NCBI GenBank assembly: GCA_024399955.1
Contig: JAKSNH010000008.1
Location: 54,784 to 118,783, forward strand
Reading direction: 5' to 3'
From: Paludibacteraceae bacterium
GTDB lineage: Bacteria > Bacteroidota > Bacteroidia > Bacteroidales > Paludibacteraceae
DNA length: 64,000 nt
The position numbers and the translations under genes are program-made. A model generated the notes under the pieces. That model was not told the DNA's origin. It made no database searches and was given only the letters and a program-made list of their open reading frames with translations. The first letter of the stretch is position 1, and the number at the start of each line of letters is the position of its first letter. Below, one piece after another: positions 60,778 through 64,000 of the stretch.

Positions 60778-61137
60778 TTATCGTACCACGATGCTATCTA
60801 CTATATAGCGTGTATCTCCACGCCAAGGGAGGGCACCTAAGTACTGTTTAGTAATAAGGGTCATTGGTTTATCGGCATTGTCGCGAATGGCCTGAGCCAC
60901 GTTTTCGTCCTCGACCGAGAACTTAAACTCGTTCGACTGCATGCCGGCACGTGTTCCGGTCTGAATGAGTTTACCTTCGTAGGTTTTGAAGATAAAGCCT
61001 TCTTTTTTGAAGTAGTTGATGGTACCTGTATTATCTGCGGTAGCGTAAACGAAGCAGAATTTGAAGTACACAAAACCAGCCAATCCGACGAGCAGAATCA
61101 GCGTTAACCAAGTGATTACTTTACTTTTCGTAGTCAT
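60778..61137 (-). CDS. small single-pass membrane protein, unknown
   Basis: 119 residues. One N-terminal membrane helix (VITWLTLILLVGLAGFVYFKF) is followed by a ~90-residue soluble domain with GTINYFKKEGFIFKTYEGKLIQTG and FKFSVEDENVAQAIRD, a block common to small Bacteroidales proteins upstream of acyl-CoA synthetases that carry misleading enzyme names in databases. No catalytic motif is seen. It has a promoter at 61166-61174 and is 12 bp upstream of the synthetase gene. Confidence 0.8.
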   Translation of the reverse strand: MTTKSKVITWLTLILLVGLAGFVYFKFCFVYATADNTGTINYFKKEGFIFKTYEGKLIQTGTRAGMQSNEFKFSVEDENVAQAIRDNADKPMTLITKQYLGALPWRGDTRYIVDSIVVR

Positions 61138-61165
61138 AATTAGTCACAATTATTCAAATTAGCGC

Positions 61166-61174
61166 ACAAAGGTA
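61166..61174 (-). promoter_or_regulatory. -7 promoter element of the 60778-54406 minus-strand operon
   Basis: Reverse-strand TACCTTTGT, 28 bases from the ATG at 61137. Probably drives the whole run down to fabG. Confidence 0.75.
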
Positions 61175-61238
61175 CACTTTTTTTTGCATATATGCAAATT
61201 TTAAGGGCAAAATATTTGCATATATCCCCCAAAAAGTG

Positions 61239-61247
61239 TACCTTTGC
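61239..61247 (+). promoter_or_regulatory. -7 promoter element of the DUF4491 gene, with leader hairpin
   Basis: TACCTTTGC, 54 bases before the ATG at 61302. The leader holds GTGCC-cgaa-GGCAC (61267-61280). Confidence 0.8.
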
Positions 61248-61301
61248 GGAGAAAAATAATATCGGAGTGCCCGAAGGCACCTCTAAGCACTTTAATATGT
61301 T

Positions 61302-61580
61302 ATGAATTTTGAAGGAATTATATTAGGTTTAGCCACATTTTTGTTGATAGGTCTATTCCACCCTATTGTGATTAAGAGTGAGTATCATTTTGGTGTTAAA
61401 TGTTGGCCTGTTTTCTTGATTGCAGGTTTGGCAGGTTGTGTTGGATCATTATTTGTAGATAATACCTATATCTCGGTTTTATTGGGCGTATTTAGCTTCT
61501 CGTGCTTTTGGTCAATATTGGAGTTGTTTCAACAACGTAAGCGCGTCAAAAAAGGCTGGTTCCCAAAGAAGCCAGCCTAA
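61302..61580 (+). CDS. DUF4491 family membrane protein
   Basis: 92 residues, three predicted membrane helices (GIILGLATFLLIGLFHPIVIK; CWPVFLIAGLAGCVGSLFV; ISVLLGVFSFSCFWSILELF) and the conserved end FQQRKRVKKGWFPKKP. The architecture and the end match DUF4491, a family of Bacteroidota and some Firmicutes with unknown function. The stop overlaps the stop of the convergent amylase gene by 4 bases. A 3' fragment of a second copy lies at 31550-31618. Confidence 0.9.
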   Translation: MNFEGIILGLATFLLIGLFHPIVIKSEYHFGVKCWPVFLIAGLAGCVGSLFVDNTYISVLLGVFSFSCFWSILELFQQRKRVKKGWFPKKPA

Positions 61581-63271
61581 TGTTTGTTTATTTCTAAGAG
61601 TGCTACATTGGCTGATGGCTGAATAAGGGTAATGGTGCCACTTTGAGCCTTTTGAATCTCGTTTGTATAGGCATTTTTAACAAGGTGTCCATTCCAAGAA
61701 TCGGGCACTTTGATGGGTGCTCCCACTACCGGCTTTAGAGCGATAACCACTTCGTCCGTATCTATGTTACGATAACACGTCGTACTATCAAGAGTTGTTT
61801 GTTGACCGGCTCCTACTGCAGGATGACGTTGCCTCCATTGTCCAAGTATTTGGTAGTGTTGCAATAATGGTGCATTATGATTGTTCCAATCGTAATCACT
61901 ACGGAAAGCCTGTGCAGCATCCACGTTAAAGCGTGCATCGCTCATCGTACGTGCCACTTCGTCTCCATAGAATATTTGTACCGCTCCGGGGGCTAGTAGA
62001 AATGATGTAGCACAGTCTTCCATTCTATCCATTGCTGCATCGCGAAAATAGGCATTATTCAGATAAGAGAACGGCATCCAATTGTTCCATTGCTGCATCG
62101 AATCGGCATATTGTTGCCACACGATCGTTATGGTATTGAGGTTACCATCCTTCGGGAAGAACATATTAACCATGGATGCGAAACCAAGTGCTTCGTATTC
62201 AGGAAGTCGTGTGATGAATGCTTCTTCGTGATCTCCTGTAAAATAAATAGGTTCAGTCCATTGCGCCGCCGGGTCATTGGGATGGTTATGTCTCCAATCT
62301 TGCAAGGCGGCATTACAACTGTCGTATAACTGTTTCCAACATGCAGGATGGACATACTCAACAACATCGCATCGGTAGCCATCAATACCAAATTCGCGCA
62401 CCCATGCGCTGATGTATAGTATTTGATATTCGGATGGAGCAAGAGGCATATTCTTGCGCAATTCCTTCATTTCAGGCCACGTCCAGTCATCGTTAGTATC
62501 TCCTTCTTGCTGCCATTTATGCAACCAAAAAGTAGGCACATCGACAGATTGTGTTTTTTCCGTGAGCACATCGGGCAGTCCATAGAGAGTGGTTTGTAGA
62601 GGGTCGGTTGTGTCTTGAGGTCGGCGCAACCAAGCGGTGGTGAACCAATTAGGGCTATCATACACATCGTTTAAAAATTGGAGATATTCCTTGCCTCGTT
62701 CGGGTCTCCACTCACTATCTAATAAATCGTTTGGAGCGTAGTTCCATTCGATGGCATCGGCAAAGGTTGGATAACCGACATCGTTGATATTAGCCCCTAA
62801 CATAACACGAATGCCTTGTGCATGCAGTTCGTTGATAAGCGCCCTAAATTCAGCAATGGTACCAAAATTCTTATCCATTTCGGTGTAATCCAATGGATAG
62901 TAACCATGATAACCATAATGTGGGAAATCATTGACTACCCCACTACCGGAAGTCCATCCATGAATCTGCTCGTATGGGTCGGTTAGCCAAACAACATCAA
63001 CACCTAAGTCTTTAAAATAGCCTTCTTGTGCTTTTTGAAGAAGTCCGACATAATCTCCTCCATGAAACGTAGATGCATTTAGCCGTTCGCTTCCATAGTC
63101 TGTGCGGCGATTATAGGAGTGATCATTAGTGGTATCTCCATTGCAGAAACGGTCAGTAAGAACAAAATAGACAGTAGCTTTATTCCACGCAAAGGCATCA
63201 ACCGTTTTGAAGGAAGTACATGAAGTCAAAAGAAGACTTATTATAAGGGTATAAAGTATTTTTTTCATCAT
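61577..63271 (-). CDS. GH13 (alpha-amylase family) lipoprotein with altered catalytic regions
   Basis: 564 residues from the ATG at 63271 (MKK at 63268 is equivalent). The signal ends in a lipobox (LLLTSC). The (beta/alpha)8 core shows GH13 blocks: FYFVLTDRFCNGD-type start, GVDVVWLTDPYEQIHG, HYGYHGYYPLDYTEMDKNFGT, and region II IDGYRCDVVEYV with the nucleophile Asp. Region III reads PIYFTGDHEEAF, where a Glu is usual after Gly. Region IV reads FSYLNNAYFRD, where SSHD or ENHD is usual; then LLAPGAVQIFYGDE fits the family again. Hydrolase activity is thus doubtful. Its promoter is at 63284-63292; longer starts would cross it. Confidence 0.85.
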   Translation of the reverse strand: MMKKILYTLIISLLLTSCTSFKTVDAFAWNKATVYFVLTDRFCNGDTTNDHSYNRRTDYGSERLNASTFHGGDYVGLLQKAQEGYFKDLGVDVVWLTDPYEQIHGWTSGSGVVNDFPHYGYHGYYPLDYTEMDKNFGTIAEFRALINELHAQGIRVMLGANINDVGYPTFADAIEWNYAPNDLLDSEWRPERGKEYLQFLNDVYDSPNWFTTAWLRRPQDTTDPLQTTLYGLPDVLTEKTQSVDVPTFWLHKWQQEGDTNDDWTWPEMKELRKNMPLAPSEYQILYISAWVREFGIDGYRCDVVEYVHPACWKQLYDSCNAALQDWRHNHPNDPAAQWTEPIYFTGDHEEAFITRLPEYEALGFASMVNMFFPKDGNLNTITIVWQQYADSMQQWNNWMPFSYLNNAYFRDAAMDRMEDCATSFLLAPGAVQIFYGDEVARTMSDARFNVDAAQAFRSDYDWNNHNAPLLQHYQILGQWRQRHPAVGAGQQTTLDSTTCYRNIDTDEVVIALKPVVGAPIKVPDSWNGHLVKNAYTNEIQKAQSGTITLIQPSANVALLEINKH

Positions 63272-63283
63272 AGAAATATTTGT

Positions 63284-63292
63284 GCAAAGGTA
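63284..63292 (-). promoter_or_regulatory. -7 promoter element of the GH13 gene (near-leaderless)
   Basis: Reverse-strand TACCTTTGC; only 12 bases separate it from the ATG at 63271. Confidence 0.8.
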
Positions 63293-63352
63293 ATACTTTT
63301 TTCTGGAATATGCAAATAAAAAATGCGATTTCTTTTCAGTAGTCGCATTTTT

Positions 63353-63380
63353 GACGGTGGTCGACACTCTCTCAAGGGGG
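63353..63380 (+). repeat. partial GTCGAGGGTC-type repeat
   Basis: GGTGGTCGACACTCTCTCAAGG matches the CTCGACACTCTCTCGAGG core of 48371-48421. Confidence 0.55.
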
Positions 63381-63384
63381 AATT

Positions 63385-63541
63385 AAAGCGCGTCTAAAGT
63401 TTTGTAGCATCTCCGGTGCTTAGAGCACACCAGTAAAAATGTAAGCCCCTACTAAGCCCCACAAAAAGCAAGGATTTTGGCAGGTTTAGGCGGGGGTTAG
63501 GCGGGGCTTATCTCAGCAGCATGTGATCCCGAAGTGGTCGC
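63385..63541 (+). repeat. dispersed ~150-bp repeat, copy 2
   Basis: Matches 48563-48720, with the GTGCTTAGAGCAC palindrome (63416-63428) inserted in place of the sequence before ATGTAA. The inner GGCAGGTTTAGGCGGGGGTT core and the GCAGCATGTG..CCCGAA end are kept. Confidence 0.85.
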
Positions 63542-63917
63542 GTCGTCGAGACAGTAGGTTCGTAAGGGTTGATTGCCGCAAGGCTTAATCAACAGACGAC
63601 CTGAGTCTCTCCTCTCCTCATCGGTGTTACCACCTCTTCGGGTGTAAGAGGTTGCAGGTGCTTACTTTTTGATTTTTGCGTTCAAGCGCAACGGGTGCAA
63701 CGGGTTGTTTGGTATATACACATATACGCGCGGGTATGTATATTAGAAAGAACCAACCCCACCCACCCCATATACAATTTCCTACTCACTCAAAAGTCAT
63801 GGTATCTAATTGATTGACAGCAACTTACACAACAATCAGCATATAACACCAAGGAATCAGCCTCCCCCCCTATGGAGGTAAGTAGGTGTAGATAGTGTCA
63901 CCAAAAATTGAATGATA
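63542..63917. other. gene-free, hairpin-rich end region
   Basis: No supported gene. GTTGATT-...-AATCAAC (around 63567-63594), GTCGT/ACGAC and GAGAC/GTCTC pairs that cross each other, and CCTCT-...-AGAGG (about 63633-63651) form a compact inverted-repeat cluster. The rest is low-complexity. Confidence 0.5.
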
Positions 63918-64000
63918 ATAAGTTAATAATCGTACATTTTGGATAAAGGATGTTTGCATATACGGTGCATAATACGTGCATATAGGATGCGAGGCAGAGA
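63918..64000 (-). repeat. dispersed ~80-bp repeat, copy 2, inverted and cut by the window end
   Basis: Reverse strand begins TCTCTGCCTCGCATCC at 64000 and continues through CACCGTATATGCAAACA to ATGTACGATTATTAA, matching 13953-14034. Confidence 0.9.

Overview
The window reads as a piece of a Bacteroidales chromosome (phylum Bacteroidota). Nearly every gene start is preceded by the Bacteroidota -7 promoter element (TAnnTTTGC, here mostly TACCTTTGC or TAATTTTGC). Shine-Dalgarno sites are essentially absent. The gene set fits too: a TonB receptor with a carboxypeptidase-like N-terminal domain, DUF4491, a V-type ATPase with DUF2764, and LptC. A Paludibacteraceae-like relative is my guess from the style of the short C-terminal tails on secreted proteins; it is not proven by the sequence. 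There are no rRNA genes and no convincing tRNA genes.

Layout. 1-5.4 kb: end of a 5'-nucleotidase-like gene, then folC diverging from mnmE, yicC and a substrate-binding lipoprotein with a microsatellite-encoded polyserine tail. 5.4-7.1 kb: an orphan gene, a nucleotidyltransferase/HEPN pair whose second gene is frameshifted, and a hairpin-rich stretch. 7.1-11.7 kb: a structured ~280-nt RNA followed by a RiPP operon with a Tat-signal Cys-rich CXXX-repeat precursor, a radical SAM/SPASM maturase, a second SPASM-type maturase, a small secreted protein, a small accessory protein, tatA and tatC. 11.8-14.1 kb: an orphan ORF, an AAA/DUF4143 ATPase flanked by two identical 38-bp hairpin repeats, and repeat-rich spacer. 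14.1-31.5 kb: rimP-nusA-infB, dnaE, prfB, an archaeal-type AspRS, secreted proteins, and a metal-type TonB receptor with a His-rich partner.

31.7-41.1 kb: V-type ATPase operon (E, DUF2764, A, B, D, I, K) running into a beta-CASP nuclease and a CDF cation transporter. The K subunit carries the Na+-ligand signature. 41-48 kb, minus strand: CNNM/CorC protein, Lon, FabD, EttA and an XRE regulator. 48-52.3 kb: repeats, then a lipoprotein operon preceded by a second copy of the structured RNA. 52.6-63.3 kb: a secreted tyrosine phosphatase-like protein, fabG-lptC-TPR-OMP-coaX, an acyl-CoA synthetase, DUF4491 and a divergent GH13 protein. The last ~700 bp are dispersed repeats.

The strongest candidate for something undescribed is the paired structured RNA (7134-7410 plus; 52025-52304 minus). 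The two copies share a promoter, several helices with compensatory changes, a pseudoknot topology and a terminator. A middle segment can pair either with the 5' end or with the terminator's 3' strand. Each copy lies just upstream of a co-oriented operon that lacks a canonical promoter of its own, which suggests a cis-acting termination switch. The RiPP operon with a co-encoded Tat translocase is the second highlight. The same repeat families recur at 11.7, 13.9, 28.6, 48.4-48.7 and 63.4-64.0 kb, and in places they supply stop codons, terminators or gene remnants.
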